From contig NZ_AQGV01000012.1 of assembly GCF_014858725.1 (NCBI RefSeq), positions 682,001 through 746,000 of the forward strand: a DNA stretch of 64,000 bases, read 5' to 3'. The notes under the pieces were generated by a model that saw only the letters and a list, made by a program, of their open reading frames with translations, had not been told where the DNA came from and made no database searches. Made by a program: the position numbers and the translations under genes. Origin of the DNA: Pseudoalteromonas aurantia 208. Lineage in GTDB: Bacteria > Pseudomonadota > Gammaproteobacteria > Enterobacterales > Alteromonadaceae. Of the stretch, positions 1 to 9,130 are shown piece by piece. The stretch's first letter is position 1; the number at the start of each line of letters is the position of its first letter.

Positions 1-62
1 ATCGTCGTCACCATGTGACTGCAGATGGTTACTACAAAGGCGTTAAAGTAATTTCTAACTAA
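1..62 (+). CDS. rpmF: 50S ribosomal protein L32, C-terminal end (partial)
   Basis: The first bases encode the last 19 residues of ribosomal protein L32 ([19 protein letters not shown]) followed by TAA. The start lies upstream of the window. The RRHHVT...GYYKG ending is characteristic of the L32 C-terminus. L32 is a structural protein of the large ribosomal subunit. Its position 11 bases before plsX matches the conserved rpmF-plsX-fab arrangement of gammaproteobacteria, so the two are probably co-transcribed. Identification is secure although only a fragment is visible. Confidence 0.93.
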   Translation, partial: RRHHVTADGYYKGVKVISN

Positions 63-73
63 GAGATTACTTT

Positions 74-1126
74 ATGCTGACTCATCTAACCATAGCGTTA
101 GATATGATGGGGGGCGATTACGGCCCCCGTTCATCTATCCCCGCTGCTGTTTCTGCAGTAAACAAACATGCCAATTTAACGTTACTCTTATGCGGTAATG
201 AAAGTGTTATAAGAGAGCGCTTAACCAGTCTCGACTCGATAAACCATCCCCGCTTAATTATTAAGCATTGTTCTGAAGTTGTAACGAACAGCTGTGAGCC
301 TGCATCAGCGCTGCGAAATAAAAAGTCGTCGTCAATGAGAGTTGCTCTTGAACTTGTTAAAGCCGGAGAAGCACAGGCGTGTGTCAGTGCAGGTAATACT
401 GGGGCACTATTTTTTATGGCTCATTATGTCTTAAAAATGCTACCAGGTATCAAGCGACCAGCATTAATTTCAGCAGTGCCTACAGAAAAAAAACAACCAG
501 TGTATTTGTTAGATTTGGGAGCGAATGTACATTGTGACGCGCATACTTTATTTCAATTTGGGGTAATGGGATCAATTGTTGCAGGTCAAGCTCAAAATAT
601 TCCAAGCCCTAAAGTTTGCTTACTTAATATAGGTTCAGAAGAAATAAAAGGCCATGACACAATAAAAAGAGCCGCCGAGTTAATGAAAGAAACACCACAG
701 ATCAATTATCAAGGCTATTGTGAAGGTAGTGATATGTTTTCTGGTAAGGCCGATGTTATTGTGTGCGAGGGATTTGTGGGTAATGTGGCTTTAAAAACAT
801 GTGAAGGAATAGCGAAACTTATTATGTATAAGTTTACAAAATCATTGAAAAAGCATGTATTTTATCGGTTGCTAGCATTTGTACTTAAACCAGTCATAAA
901 AAAACTGTATAAACGCGTGAACCCCGACCAGTATAATGGCGCAAGTCTGGTAGGATTGCGGGGGATTGTTGTAAAAAGCCACGGAAATGCTTCGAATAAA
1001 GCATTTCTTGCTGCAATTGAAGAAGCTTCGCGCGAAGTCGAGCGTTGTATTCCGGATAAAATCCAAGCCACTTTTGCACAAATAGCAGCAAAATCAGAAC
1101 ATTCGTCATCTTCGCTCGAAAACTAA
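74..1126 (+). CDS. plsX: Phosphate acyltransferase PlsX
   Basis: This 350-residue protein is PlsX, which converts acyl-ACP plus phosphate into acyl-phosphate for PlsY, the first committed steps of phosphatidic acid synthesis at the inner membrane. Visible family signatures are the N-terminal [11 protein letters not shown], the central [10 protein letters not shown] and the C-terminal [16 protein letters not shown]. Length is close to the family norm of about 340-350. The ATG at 74 is preceded by an AAGAGA ribosome-binding site. The gene follows rpmF directly and leads into fabD, forming a lipid-synthesis operon. Unusually, fabH, which commonly follows plsX, is absent: only 53 bases separate plsX from fabD. 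Confidence 0.95.
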   Translation: MLTHLTIALDMMGGDYGPRSSIPAAVSAVNKHANLTLLLCGNESVIRERLTSLDSINHPRLIIKHCSEVVTNSCEPASALRNKKSSSMRVALELVKAGEAQACVSAGNTGALFFMAHYVLKMLPGIKRPALISAVPTEKKQPVYLLDLGANVHCDAHTLFQFGVMGSIVAGQAQNIPSPKVCLLNIGSEEIKGHDTIKRAAELMKETPQINYQGYCEGSDMFSGKADVIVCEGFVGNVALKTCEGIAKLIMYKFTKSLKKHVFYRLLAFVLKPVIKKLYKRVNPDQYNGASLVGLRGIVVKSHGNASNKAFLAAIEEASREVERCIPDKIQATFAQIAAKSEHSSSSLEN

Positions 1127-1179
1127 TGAAGTAGTTGTGATGAGCGATATGGCACAACTATTATTATTAAGAGCACCAT

Positions 1180-2106
1180 ATGTCACAGAAAATTGCACTT
1201 TTGTTCCCAGGACAAGGATCTCAAGCGGTCGGTATGCTAGCAGAGTTACTTGCCACATCAGAGATTGTCAAAGAAACATTTTCAGAAGCGTCAGAAGCAT
1301 TAGAATACGACTTGGCTGATCTTGTTTTAAATGGTCCTGAAGACGACTTAAATCAAACGCACCGTACTCAGCCAGCATTACTTACAGCGAGTGTTGCAAT
1401 TTATCGCGAATGGCGTGCGAGCAACTTAGAAAGCGAAGTTGTAATGGCTGGGCATAGTTTAGGTGAATACTCAGCATTAGTATGTGCTGAAGTGATTTCT
1501 TTAGGTGAGGCTGTAAAACTGGTAGAAAAGCGTGGATTGTACATGCAAGAAGCGGTGCCTGCCGGTGTTGGCTCTATGGCGGCTGTTATTGGTCTAGATG
1601 ACCAAATAATAGCGGATGCTTGTAAAGAGAGTGCACAAGGCCAAGTTGTTTCCCCAGTAAATTATAATTCGCCAGGTCAAGTTGTGATTGCGGGTCATAA
1701 AGAGGCTGTCGAAAGAGCATCAGCGGTGTGTAACGAAGCGGGAGCAAGACGGGTGATGCCTCTTTCAGTAAGTGTCCCTTCTCATTGTGCGCTAATGCAG
1801 CCTGCGGCAGATAAACTCGATGCAGATTTACAGCAGTTGGCTTTCTCTGACGCTAAAGTTGACGTTATCAACAACGTTGATGTTGTAATTGCACGCTCAG
1901 AACAAGAAATTAAAGGTGCGTTGGTTCGTCAATTATATAGTCCGGTTCGATGGACTGAGACATTTCAAAAACTTGCAGCTTTGGGTATCACCCAAGCATA
2001 TGAGTTTGGTCCTGGCAAAGTATTGACTGGATTAGCGAAACGTATAGATAAATCAGTAGCATGTAGCGCAGTAAATACTGTTGCTACTATTGAATCTGCA
2101 AAATAA
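1180..2106 (+). CDS. fabD: Malonyl-CoA:ACP transacylase FabD
   Basis: The 308-residue product transfers malonyl groups from CoA to the acyl carrier protein, supplying the extender unit for type II fatty acid synthesis in the cytoplasm. The N-terminal LLFPGQGSQAVGM motif and the nucleophile elbow GHSLGEYSALV (catalytic Ser) are both intact, and length matches the family. The start ATG at 1180 has AAGAG a few bases upstream. It is followed after 13 bases by fabG, in the usual fab order. It could in principle also serve the large PKS-NRPS proteins later in the window, but those carry their own acyltransferase domain. Confidence 0.95.
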   Translation: MSQKIALLFPGQGSQAVGMLAELLATSEIVKETFSEASEALEYDLADLVLNGPEDDLNQTHRTQPALLTASVAIYREWRASNLESEVVMAGHSLGEYSALVCAEVISLGEAVKLVEKRGLYMQEAVPAGVGSMAAVIGLDDQIIADACKESAQGQVVSPVNYNSPGQVVIAGHKEAVERASAVCNEAGARRVMPLSVSVPSHCALMQPAADKLDADLQQLAFSDAKVDVINNVDVVIARSEQEIKGALVRQLYSPVRWTETFQKLAALGITQAYEFGPGKVLTGLAKRIDKSVACSAVNTVATIESAK

Positions 2107-2119
2107 TTAGAGAATTAAT

Positions 2120-2866
2120 ATGAGTAATTTGTTTTCACTGGAAGGGAAAGTTGTACTAGTAACAGGTGCTAGTCGTGGGATTGGTAAAGCGGTTGCTTCT
2201 GAGCTTGTTGCACAAGGTGCACTTGTAGCTGGAACAGCGACAAGTGAAGCTGGAGCAGAGAAAATCAGTGCTTATCTTGGAGATAAAGGTAAAGGGTACG
2301 CATTGAATGTGACTGACGCAGAGTCTATTTCGGTAACGCTTGCTGCAATTAAAGCTGACTTAGGTGATGTTGATGTGCTAGTAAATAATGCAGGCATTAC
2401 GCGTGACAATTTATTAATGCGAATGAAAGACAATGAGTGGAATGATATCATTGATACTAACCTGAGTTCGGTCTATCGTTTGTCTAAAGCTGTATTACGC
2501 CCAATGATGAAGAAAAAGTCAGGTCGAATCATTAATATTGGGTCAGTTGTTGGTACGATGGGCAATGCAGGCCAAGCAAATTATGCGGCGGCGAAAGCTG
2601 GTGTTATTGGTTTTAGCAAATCGCTAGCACGAGAAGTTGCTTCTCGAGGTATTACTGTCAATGTGGTTGCACCTGGTTTTATTCAAACTGATATGACTGA
2701 TGAGTTAACGGATGAGCAAAAAGCTGCGACATTATCAAATGTGCCAGCAGGGCGTTTAGGTCAACCACAAGAAATTGCAGCTGCAGTGTGTTATTTGGCG
2801 TCAGATGCTGCCGCGTATGTGTCTGGTGAGACACTTCATGTCAATGGCGCAATGTACATGGTTTAA
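2120..2866 (+). CDS. fabG: 3-oxoacyl-[ACP] reductase FabG
   Basis: This 248-residue short-chain dehydrogenase performs the NADPH-dependent reduction of beta-ketoacyl-ACP in fatty acid elongation. The Rossmann glycine motif TGASRGIGK is near residue 16, NNAG follows at about residue 89, and the catalytic Y-x3-K lies in NYAAAKAGVIGF. The C-terminal end GETLHVNGAMYMV is typical of FabG. It sits between fabD and acpP. A 218-base gap follows before acpP and contains a candidate separate acpP promoter. Confidence 0.95.
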   Translation: MSNLFSLEGKVVLVTGASRGIGKAVASELVAQGALVAGTATSEAGAEKISAYLGDKGKGYALNVTDAESISVTLAAIKADLGDVDVLVNNAGITRDNLLMRMKDNEWNDIIDTNLSSVYRLSKAVLRPMMKKKSGRIINIGSVVGTMGNAGQANYAAAKAGVIGFSKSLAREVASRGITVNVVAPGFIQTDMTDELTDEQKAATLSNVPAGRLGQPQEIAAAVCYLASDAAAYVSGETLHVNGAMYMV

Positions 2867-3005
2867 GGCACTGAAGAGTGCAAGAATAAATTTAAATTTT
2901 TGTGATCGTGTTACAAACAGACTTGAAATTGCTTTTAAAATGAGCGATAAAAGAACAAAACATTTAGTAACAGGTTTGACCAGATAAAAAATTCTGAGCA
3001 AATCC

Positions 3006-3034
3006 TTGAATCACAGTATTATGCGCCGTACACT
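3006..3034 (+). promoter_or_regulatory. Candidate sigma-70 promoter for acpP
   Basis: In the fabG-acpP gap a TTGAAT hexamer (3006-3011) is followed by exactly 17 bases and TACACT (3029-3034), about 50 bases upstream of the acpP ATG. Each hexamer matches the consensus at four of six positions. A dedicated promoter would fit the very high ACP demand of cells and the known separate acpP promoter in Escherichia coli. The assignment rests only on spacing and similarity. Confidence 0.4.
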
Positions 3035-3084
3035 ACGCCGCAATCTGAAAATAACGCAAATGCGTTTAAATAAAGGAAAGAAGA

Positions 3085-3321
3085 ATGAGCGACATCCAAG
3101 AACGCGTAACGAAAATCATCATAGAGCAACTAGGTGTTAAAGAAGAAGAAGTTAAAAACGAAGCGTCTTTCGTAGATGACTTAGGTGCAGACTCTTTAGA
3201 CACTGTTGAGCTAGTAATGGCTTTAGAAGAAGAGTTCGATACAGAGATCCCTGATGAAGAAGCAGAGAAAATTACTACTGTTCAAGCAGCGATCGATTAC
3301 GTTACAGCTCACGCAGAGTAA
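3085..3321 (+). CDS. acpP: Acyl carrier protein AcpP
   Basis: The 78-residue acidic protein is the fatty-acid acyl carrier. The DSL motif that receives the 4'-phosphopantetheine arm is in [10 protein letters not shown] around residue 37, followed by the conserved acidic helix [18 protein letters not shown]. Length and sequence are nearly canonical. A strong AAGGA ribosome-binding site precedes the ATG. It lies between fabG and fabF as expected, with its own candidate promoter upstream and a GC-rich hairpin downstream. Confidence 0.97.
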   Translation: MSDIQERVTKIIIEQLGVKEEEVKNEASFVDDLGADSLDTVELVMALEEEFDTEIPDEEAEKITTVQAAIDYVTAHAE

Positions 3322-3335
3322 GTAACTAATCACTG

Positions 3336-3358
3336 GGGCAGCATTCGCTGCCCTTAGT
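3336..3358 (+). terminator. Hairpin after acpP (attenuator or partial terminator)
   Basis: A perfect 7-bp stem, GGGCAGC and GCTGCCC (3336-3342 and 3347-3353) with a 4-base loop, begins 14 bases after the acpP stop. The downstream sequence is only moderately T-rich, so it may act as a partial terminator or an mRNA 3' stabiliser that raises acpP expression over fabF. Confidence 0.55.
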
Positions 3359-3406
3359 CTTTATATCCCCTCGTAAAATATAATAATCCCTTTTTTGGAG
3401 GACTCC

Positions 3407-4645
3407 GTGGCTAAACGTCGAGTTGTAGTAACTGGCTTAGGTATGCTTACGCCGCTAGGTAATGATGTATCATCAACCTGGCAGGGCTTATTAGATGGCC
3501 GAAGTGGCATCGAAAACATTACTCATTTTGATACTTCAAGTTTTGGAACTAAGTTTGCAGGGTTGGTTAACGACTTTGATGTAACACAGTTTATGCCAAA
3601 GAAAGATGCTAAGAAAATGGATTTATTTATCCAATATGGTATCGCTGCGGGAGTTCAAGCTTTTAAAGATTCAGGTCTAGAGATAACAGACGAAAATGCA
3701 CCGCGTATAGGGGTTGCCGTTGGTTCTGGTATCGGTGGACTGACATTGATAGAAGAGAATCATATTAAGCTATTAAACAGTGGTCCACGTAAATTATCAC
3801 CATTTTATGTGCCGTCGACCATTATTAATATGATTTCTGGTCATCTATCAATTATGCACGGCCTTAGAGGCCCAAATATTTCTATTGTAACAGCGTGCAC
3901 AACAGGGCTTCATAATATTGGACACGCCGCGCGTATGATCGCATATGGCGATGCAGATGCCATGGTTGCTGGTGGTGCAGAGAAAGCCTCAACACCGATA
4001 GGAATGGGTGGTTTTAGCGCCGCCAGAGCATTATCAACTCGCAACGACGATCCACAAGCAGCATCTCGTCCATGGGATAAAGATCGTGATGGTTTTGTGT
4101 TGTCGGATGGTGCGGGTGTTATGGTGCTTGAAGAATATGAGCATGCTAAAGCGCGAGGTGCAAAAATTTATTCCGAACTTGTCGGGTTTGGCATGAGTGG
4201 TGACGCATTTCACATGACTTCACCGCCAGAAGATGGTTCAGGTGCAGCATTAGCTATGGTTAATGCACTAAATGATGCAGGAGTTAATGCCGATCAAATT
4301 GGGTATATTAATGCTCACGGTACATCAACAAATGCAGGTGATAAAGCAGAAACTCAAGCTGTTAAGTCTGTGTTTGGTGCAGCTGCAGATAAAGTAATGG
4401 TTGGTTCATCTAAATCAATGATGGGGCACTTGCTTGGTGCGGCCGGTTCTGTTGAGTCAATTATTACCGCTTTGTCATTACAAGAACAAAAAGTATCACC
4501 AACGATTAACCTAGATAATCCTGATGAAGGGTGTGATCTTGACTACATAGCCCATACGGCACGAGATGCTAAATTAGAGTATGCGCTATGTAACTCCTTT
4601 GGTTTTGGTGGCACAAATGGTTCTTTACTGTTTAAAAGGGTATAA
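3407..4645 (+). CDS. fabF: 3-oxoacyl-[ACP] synthase II FabF
   Basis: FabF elongates acyl-ACP by condensation with malonyl-ACP. The Cys-His-His triad is visible in [24 protein letters not shown] and [12 protein letters not shown] place the start at the GTG of 3407, which has GGAGG 5 bases upstream and gives a 412-residue protein beginning (M)[11 protein letters not shown], matching the usual FabF length. An in-frame TTG at 3395 would overlap the ribosome-binding site. It closes the fab cluster and is followed by a strong terminator. Because fabH is not in this cluster, initiation condensation must be encoded elsewhere. Confidence 0.96.
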   Translation: MAKRRVVVTGLGMLTPLGNDVSSTWQGLLDGRSGIENITHFDTSSFGTKFAGLVNDFDVTQFMPKKDAKKMDLFIQYGIAAGVQAFKDSGLEITDENAPRIGVAVGSGIGGLTLIEENHIKLLNSGPRKLSPFYVPSTIINMISGHLSIMHGLRGPNISIVTACTTGLHNIGHAARMIAYGDADAMVAGGAEKASTPIGMGGFSAARALSTRNDDPQAASRPWDKDRDGFVLSDGAGVMVLEEYEHAKARGAKIYSELVGFGMSGDAFHMTSPPEDGSGAALAMVNALNDAGVNADQIGYINAHGTSTNAGDKAETQAVKSVFGAAADKVMVGSSKSMMGHLLGAAGSVESIITALSLQEQKVSPTINLDNPDEGCDLDYIAHTARDAKLEYALCNSFGFGGTNGSLLFKRV

Positions 4646-4667
4646 TATCTAGTCAGTAAGGAAAAAT

Positions 4668-4695
4668 AAAAGCCTGGCAATGCCAGGCTTTTTTT
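4668..4695 (+). terminator. Rho-independent terminator after fabF
   Basis: AAAAGCCTGGCA is followed almost immediately by TGCCAGGC and a run of seven or more T residues, giving a strong GC stem with an A-tract before and T-tract after. It separates the fab operon from pabC, whose start is only about a dozen bases further on. Confidence 0.88.
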
Positions 4696-4706
4696 GTAGG
4701 TGTTAG

Positions 4707-5489
4707 ATGAATATAGTAACGACAGATACGATCTCTTGCAAAGACCGCGGACTGCAGTATGGAGACGGTTTTTTTACGACGGTGCAGATCACAGCAGGAC
4801 AACTGTCACTTTGGTCATTGCATCTACAGCGATTACAGCAATGCCAAGAGAGATTGGGGTTTACGGCGCTTAACTGGCAATATTTAACAACACATTGCGA
4901 AAATGTAGCGGCAGAGCATCAACACGCAGTTTTGAAAATAATCGTTACTCGTGGTGTGGGCGGACGAGGTTATACCCCACCAATAGCCGTGCTTCCAACG
5001 ATATATGTATCAGTGAGTGAATTTCCAGGGCATTACAAGCAGCTTTCTCAAAGTGGCTTACGCTTGGGCATTAGCAATATCCAATTGGGGCATCAGCCAT
5101 TATTGGCGGGTCTAAAAACGTTAAATCGGTTAGAGCAAGTTTTGATTAAGCAGGACGCAATGCAGTTTAGTGTTGATGATGTGCTTGTGATGGATATAGA
5201 CAACCACGTTATAGAAACATCTGTTGGAAACATTATAGCTTGCAAAAATGGTGTGTTTTACACACCGCAACTAGATAAATGTGGTATTGAAGGGGTATAT
5301 CTAAAACACTTAGCTCAACAGAATCTAATTAAGCCTATACAAATAAAATTAGACCAACTACTTGAGATGGATGTGGTTGTGGTATGTAATAGTTTAATGG
5401 AATGTATTCATGTTTCTCAATTAGAGAATAAAGTTTATGATTTAGACATGGCATGCCAAGCCATTAGAAAACTCAATAACAAGGTATAG
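4707..5489 (+). CDS. pabC: Aminodeoxychorismate lyase PabC
   Basis: This 260-residue PLP fold-type IV enzyme releases pyruvate from 4-amino-4-deoxychorismate to give p-aminobenzoate for folate. The family signature is seen in DRGLQYGDGFFTTV near the N-terminus, the PLP lysine in LKTLNRLEQVLIKQ around residue 145, and the ETSVGNI motif around residue 176. It is followed after 2 bases by mltG, the same pabC-mltG-tmk-holB order as in Escherichia coli. Distinguishing it from branched-chain or D-amino acid transaminases rests mainly on this context. Confidence 0.9.
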   Translation: MNIVTTDTISCKDRGLQYGDGFFTTVQITAGQLSLWSLHLQRLQQCQERLGFTALNWQYLTTHCENVAAEHQHAVLKIIVTRGVGGRGYTPPIAVLPTIYVSVSEFPGHYKQLSQSGLRLGISNIQLGHQPLLAGLKTLNRLEQVLIKQDAMQFSVDDVLVMDIDNHVIETSVGNIIACKNGVFYTPQLDKCGIEGVYLKHLAQQNLIKPIQIKLDQLLEMDVVVVCNSLMECIHVSQLENKVYDLDMACQAIRKLNNKV

Positions 5490-5491
5490 AA

Positions 5492-6478
5492 GTGAAAAAA
5501 ACTTTGCTGTTACTAATGACTTTAATCGCCTTTATAGGGATATTTTTGACATATAAAATATCGAAGTTTAAGGTATTGCCACTAAACAATGTGCAAAGTT
5601 TGTATCATGTTAAGCAAGGGATAGGGTTTAATCAGCTATGTCGAACATGGGAAGACAAACAGTTGCTAGAATCCTGTCTACCTTATAAGCTCTATGCCAA
5701 ACTATTCCCCGAAAAAGTTATATTGAAGGCCGGTGTTTACGATTTACGTGGTTTAACGGTGCTTTCTGCAATTAATAAAATTAATGAAGGGCAGCAACAG
5801 CAGTTTTTTTTTACAATCATTGAAGGCGAGCAGCTACGTGGTGTTCTAGCTAAACTTAAAGCCAGTCGTTTTATTGAGTATGATGTTAAATTAGAAAAGC
5901 TTACAGAGTTACTGGCACTTGAAGGATCTGCTGAAGGGTATTTACTCCCAGAAACTTATGCTTATACTGCTGGCACAAGTGCGGTGTCAATCATCCAAAG
6001 AGCCAAAAGCAAAATGGATGAAGTATTAAATATAGAATGGAATAATCGCGCAAATAATTTGCCAATAAACACACCATATCAGGCATTAATATTGGCTTCA
6101 ATTATTGAAAAAGAAACAGGTTATGCGCCAGAGCGGGGCCTTATTTCGTCGGTTTTCATAAATAGATTACACGCTAAAATGCGGTTGCAGACCGATCCTA
6201 CGGTGATTTACGGCTTGGGAGAGCAATTTGATGGGGATATTAAACGGCAAGATTTACGGCAATTGACACCATATAATACTTATAGAATAGATGGGTTACC
6301 CCCAACGCCAATTGCAATGCCATCGCAAGATGCTATTCGGGCAGCTTTGCACCCCGAGGCATCGGATTATTTTTATTTTGTTGCCAAGGGTAATGGACAG
6401 CATCAATTTTCAAAAGATTTAGCAGCGCATAATCGCGCTGTGCAAAAGTATATTTTAAAGAGACGTAATGACAGCTAA
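5492..6478 (+). CDS. mltG: Endolytic peptidoglycan transglycosylase MltG
   Basis: The 328-residue protein starts at a GTG two bases after pabC, carries one N-terminal membrane segment (about residues 4-21) and a periplasmic YceG-like domain. The catalytic glutamate lies in ASIIEKETG around residue 207, with LQTDPTVIYG and the Y-x-T-Y-x-x-GLPPTPI signature downstream. MltG cleaves nascent glycan strands and is thought to set glycan length. It overlaps tmk by 11 bases, indicating translational coupling in the operon. Confidence 0.93.
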   Translation: MKKTLLLLMTLIAFIGIFLTYKISKFKVLPLNNVQSLYHVKQGIGFNQLCRTWEDKQLLESCLPYKLYAKLFPEKVILKAGVYDLRGLTVLSAINKINEGQQQQFFFTIIEGEQLRGVLAKLKASRFIEYDVKLEKLTELLALEGSAEGYLLPETYAYTAGTSAVSIIQRAKSKMDEVLNIEWNNRANNLPINTPYQALILASIIEKETGYAPERGLISSVFINRLHAKMRLQTDPTVIYGLGEQFDGDIKRQDLRQLTPYNTYRIDGLPPTPIAMPSQDAIRAALHPEASDYFYFVAKGNGQHQFSKDLAAHNRAVQKYILKRRNDS

Positions 6479-7097
6479 GTTTATCGTAATAGAGGGCCTT
6501 GAAGGCGCGGGTAAGTCAACGGCAATGCAGGCATGCCAGCAGTTTTTAGCGGATAAAGCCATTGACTTTATTCAGACTCGAGAACCAGGAGGAACGCCAT
6601 TAGCAGAAGCTCTACGTGATCTTGTCAAACAGCAGCATGAAGAAAGCATTGCAGCAGAAACAGAACTTATGATGATGTATGCAGCCCGTATGCAGCTTTT
6701 GCATAATGTTATCACACCGGCGCTTAACAAAGGTCAGTGGGTCGTGGGTGATCGCCATGATATGTCATCACAAGCATATCAAGGGGGAGGCAGAGGTTTA
6801 CCGCAAGAGGCGTTAACTGCACTTTCTGGTATCGTTTTACAAGGATTAAAGCCTGACTTGACGCTATATTTAGATATTAGACCCGAAATCGGGTTAGCTC
6901 GGGCTAAAGGCCGTGGAGAGCTTGATAGAATTGAACTTGAAGCGATGAGTTTTTTCGAGCGGACGCGTGCGCGGTATTTAACGCTTGCAAACGCTGATGA
7001 ACACTGCGTCATTATTAATGCTGAACAACCAATAGAGCGTGTACATAAAGATATTATTGCTGCGTTAGACACATTTTATCTTGGTGTGAAAGCATAG
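6468..7097 (+). CDS. tmk: Thymidylate kinase
   Basis: The 209-residue protein phosphorylates dTMP to dTDP. The P-loop is GLEGAGKST near residue 9, the substrate-binding TREPGGTPLAE follows, and the DRH motif is in GDRHDMSSQAYQGGGRG, all standard for bacterial thymidylate kinase. It overlaps the end of mltG and stops 1 base before holB, so the four genes pabC-mltG-tmk-holB appear to be one transcript. Confidence 0.95.
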   Translation: MTAKFIVIEGLEGAGKSTAMQACQQFLADKAIDFIQTREPGGTPLAEALRDLVKQQHEESIAAETELMMMYAARMQLLHNVITPALNKGQWVVGDRHDMSSQAYQGGGRGLPQEALTALSGIVLQGLKPDLTLYLDIRPEIGLARAKGRGELDRIELEAMSFFERTRARYLTLANADEHCVIINAEQPIERVHKDIIAALDTFYLGVKA

Positions 7098-7098
7098 T

Positions 7099-7998
7099 AT
7101 GTATACTTGGCAACATGCTTTATGGCAGCAATTACGAGATAGCTTCCAGCAAAAGCGTTTTCATCATGCACAATTATTTATTGGTTTACCTGGTGTTGGC
7201 AAATTTGATTTAGTTAAAGTGCTTGCGAGTACATTATTATGTGAGCGACCAGAGGGTTTTAGACCTTGTAATGCCTGTAAGGCTTGTGGGCTACTGGCAG
7301 CAGAGACTCATCCAGATAAGCTGCTAATAAGTGCGGAATCAAATAGTATTGGTGTAGATGCTATTCGGGCCTTAAGTGATTTTATACACCACTCAGCGCT
7401 ACAAGGTGGCAATAAAGTTGTCCTTATCAAAGATGCTGAAAAAATGACGCATTCTGCGGCTAATGCATTGTTAAAAACATTAGAAGAGCCGAACTTAAAT
7501 CGATATATCTTGTTAACGTGCAATGATAAAAGTCAATTACCAGCAACGGTTCTCAGCCGCTGTGGTCAGCAATCTGTGGCTGTGAGTGAGGTGTCGTGTG
7601 CACAAAACTGGTTATCAGAGCAGCATATTCCATTGCATGAATTTGTATGGGTAGAGCAGTTCTATTTGCAACCTTTAAAACTAGTACAGTGGCACGAAGA
7701 TGGTATGCTAGATAAAATTCAAGCACTCTACTCATTTGCAAGTCACTTAAAAGAAAGTCATAATTTTGCTGAAGTACAAGGGATTTTGACAGAGCACACT
7801 CAATTGAACTCTGTTTTTTACGTGTTTATCAATCAACAGCTTAAATACCGCTTACAACAAGGTTTGGGTTTTAGCGCTTATAATGATGCGCAAAAAGCTC
7901 TGCATCGCTTTATGTTAGATACACAACAGATCCTAGGCTTAAATCAATCGTTAGGGTTAGCTAAGCTAATATATACGTTACAAAACGCAATAAAATAG
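7099..7998 (+). CDS. holB: DNA polymerase III delta' subunit
   Basis: The 299-residue protein is the delta' clamp-loader subunit, part of the complex that opens the beta clamp for replication. It shows a degenerate P-loop-like GLPGVGK, the zinc-binding cysteine cluster CNACKACG (about residues 55-62) with a further upstream Cys, and the SRC sensor motif (LSRCGQQS) around residue 153. Context directly after tmk is the standard holB position. The C-terminal third is more divergent, as usual for this subunit. Confidence 0.92.
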   Translation: MYTWQHALWQQLRDSFQQKRFHHAQLFIGLPGVGKFDLVKVLASTLLCERPEGFRPCNACKACGLLAAETHPDKLLISAESNSIGVDAIRALSDFIHHSALQGGNKVVLIKDAEKMTHSAANALLKTLEEPNLNRYILLTCNDKSQLPATVLSRCGQQSVAVSEVSCAQNWLSEQHIPLHEFVWVEQFYLQPLKLVQWHEDGMLDKIQALYSFASHLKESHNFAEVQGILTEHTQLNSVFYVFINQQLKYRLQQGLGFSAYNDAQKALHRFMLDTQQILGLNQSLGLAKLIYTLQNAIK

Positions 7999-8009
7999 GA
8001 TGTAACATT

Positions 8010-8336
8010 GTGCAAGAGTTATTAGTAGATTTTGAAGATTTAGATGAACTGTATCGTTGTTATATGCCAGCTTTAAAGCACGGTGGTTTGTTTATTAAAA
8101 CAAATACACGCTATGAATTGGGTCAGGCTGTCAATATGAGAGTAACATTACCTGATGCATTAGAGCATGACTTAGTTTTGGGCAAGATCGTATGGATCAC
8201 ACCTCAAGGTGCGCAAAATTCAAATCCACCCGGTGTTGGCATCGGTTTTACTGAAGACAAAGATCGTGTTAACGATAAAATAATTAAGCTATTGGGTACG
8301 ATGCTTAATGCCGATAAACCCACCTACACCATGTAA
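8010..8336 (+). CDS. pilZ: Type IV pilus PilZ protein
   Basis: This 108-residue protein resembles Pseudomonas PilZ itself: YMPALKHGGLFIKT, GKIVWITPQGAQ, PGVGIGF and the ending PTYTM all follow that protein closely. Members of this branch are needed for type IV pilus assembly and act through the pilus ATPase and its regulators rather than by binding cyclic di-GMP. The N-terminal RxxxR motif needed for cyclic di-GMP binding is absent here, as expected. Translation begins at a GTG at 8010 preceded by AGGA. It sits between holB and tatD, the usual position. Confidence 0.88.
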   Translation: MQELLVDFEDLDELYRCYMPALKHGGLFIKTNTRYELGQAVNMRVTLPDALEHDLVLGKIVWITPQGAQNSNPPGVGIGFTEDKDRVNDKIIKLLGTMLNADKPTYTM

Positions 8337-8344
8337 GAGTAGTT

Positions 8345-9130
8345 ATGATTGTAGATTCCCATTGCCATTTAGATAGACTTGACTTTGACAGGCTAGGTCA
8401 GGACTTACCTGAAATTTTACAAGCAGCAAGAGCAAGACAAGTAGAGCACTTTTTGTGTGTGAGCGTGACCTTAGAGCAATTCCCAAACATGCTTGCAACT
8501 ATTCTTCCTTATAAAGATATTTCCGCATCCTGTGGCGTTCACCCTTTAGACCAAAAAGATCAATTGGATAAAGCATTGCTGCGAACATTAGCATCCCATG
8601 AGCGTGTAGTGGCTGTGGGTGAAACTGGGCTGGACTATTATTACGCAAAAGACACACATAAAGTGCAGCAAGACAGTTTTGTCGGGCATATTGAAGTAGC
8701 CAATGAGTTAAACAAACCACTTATTATTCATACTCGAGATGCAAGAGAAGATACCATTTCTCTTATGAAGTCACATAATGCTGAGCGATGTGGTGGCGTA
8801 TTACACTGTTTTACAGAAGATTGGGATATGGCTAAAAAGGCCATTGATATGGGATTTTACATCTCGATTTCAGGAATTGTCACGTTCAAAAATGCAATTG
8901 AGCTAAAAGAAGTCGTTAAGCAACTGCCTCTAGATAGGTTATTGATAGAAACAGACTCCCCCTATTTAGCACCTGTTCCTTATCGAGGAAAAGCTAATCA
9001 ACCAGCTTATGTACAAGATGTTGGCTATTATATTGCGGATTTAAAAGGCTTGCCGTTTAAATCATTGGCTGATGCGACCACAGAAAACTTTTATCGCTTA
9101 TTTAACTTAGCGTCAAAAGTGAATGTCTGA
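8345..9130 (+). CDS. TatD-family metal-dependent hydrolase (YcfH type)
   Basis: The 261-residue TIM-barrel hydrolase has all metal-binding motifs of the TatD family: DSHCHLD at the N-terminus, GETGLDYY around residue 95, IIHTRDA, VLHCFTED and ETDSPYLAP near residue 204. Family members are DNases or RNA-processing nucleases; the YcfH-type copy beside holB has no firmly settled substrate. It follows pilZ after 8 bases and its end overlaps the next gene by 8 bases. Confidence 0.9.
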   Translation: MIVDSHCHLDRLDFDRLGQDLPEILQAARARQVEHFLCVSVTLEQFPNMLATILPYKDISASCGVHPLDQKDQLDKALLRTLASHERVVAVGETGLDYYYAKDTHKVQQDSFVGHIEVANELNKPLIIHTRDAREDTISLMKSHNAERCGGVLHCFTEDWDMAKKAIDMGFYISISGIVTFKNAIELKEVVKQLPLDRLLIETDSPYLAPVPYRGKANQPAYVQDVGYYIADLKGLPFKSLADATTENFYRLFNLASKVNV

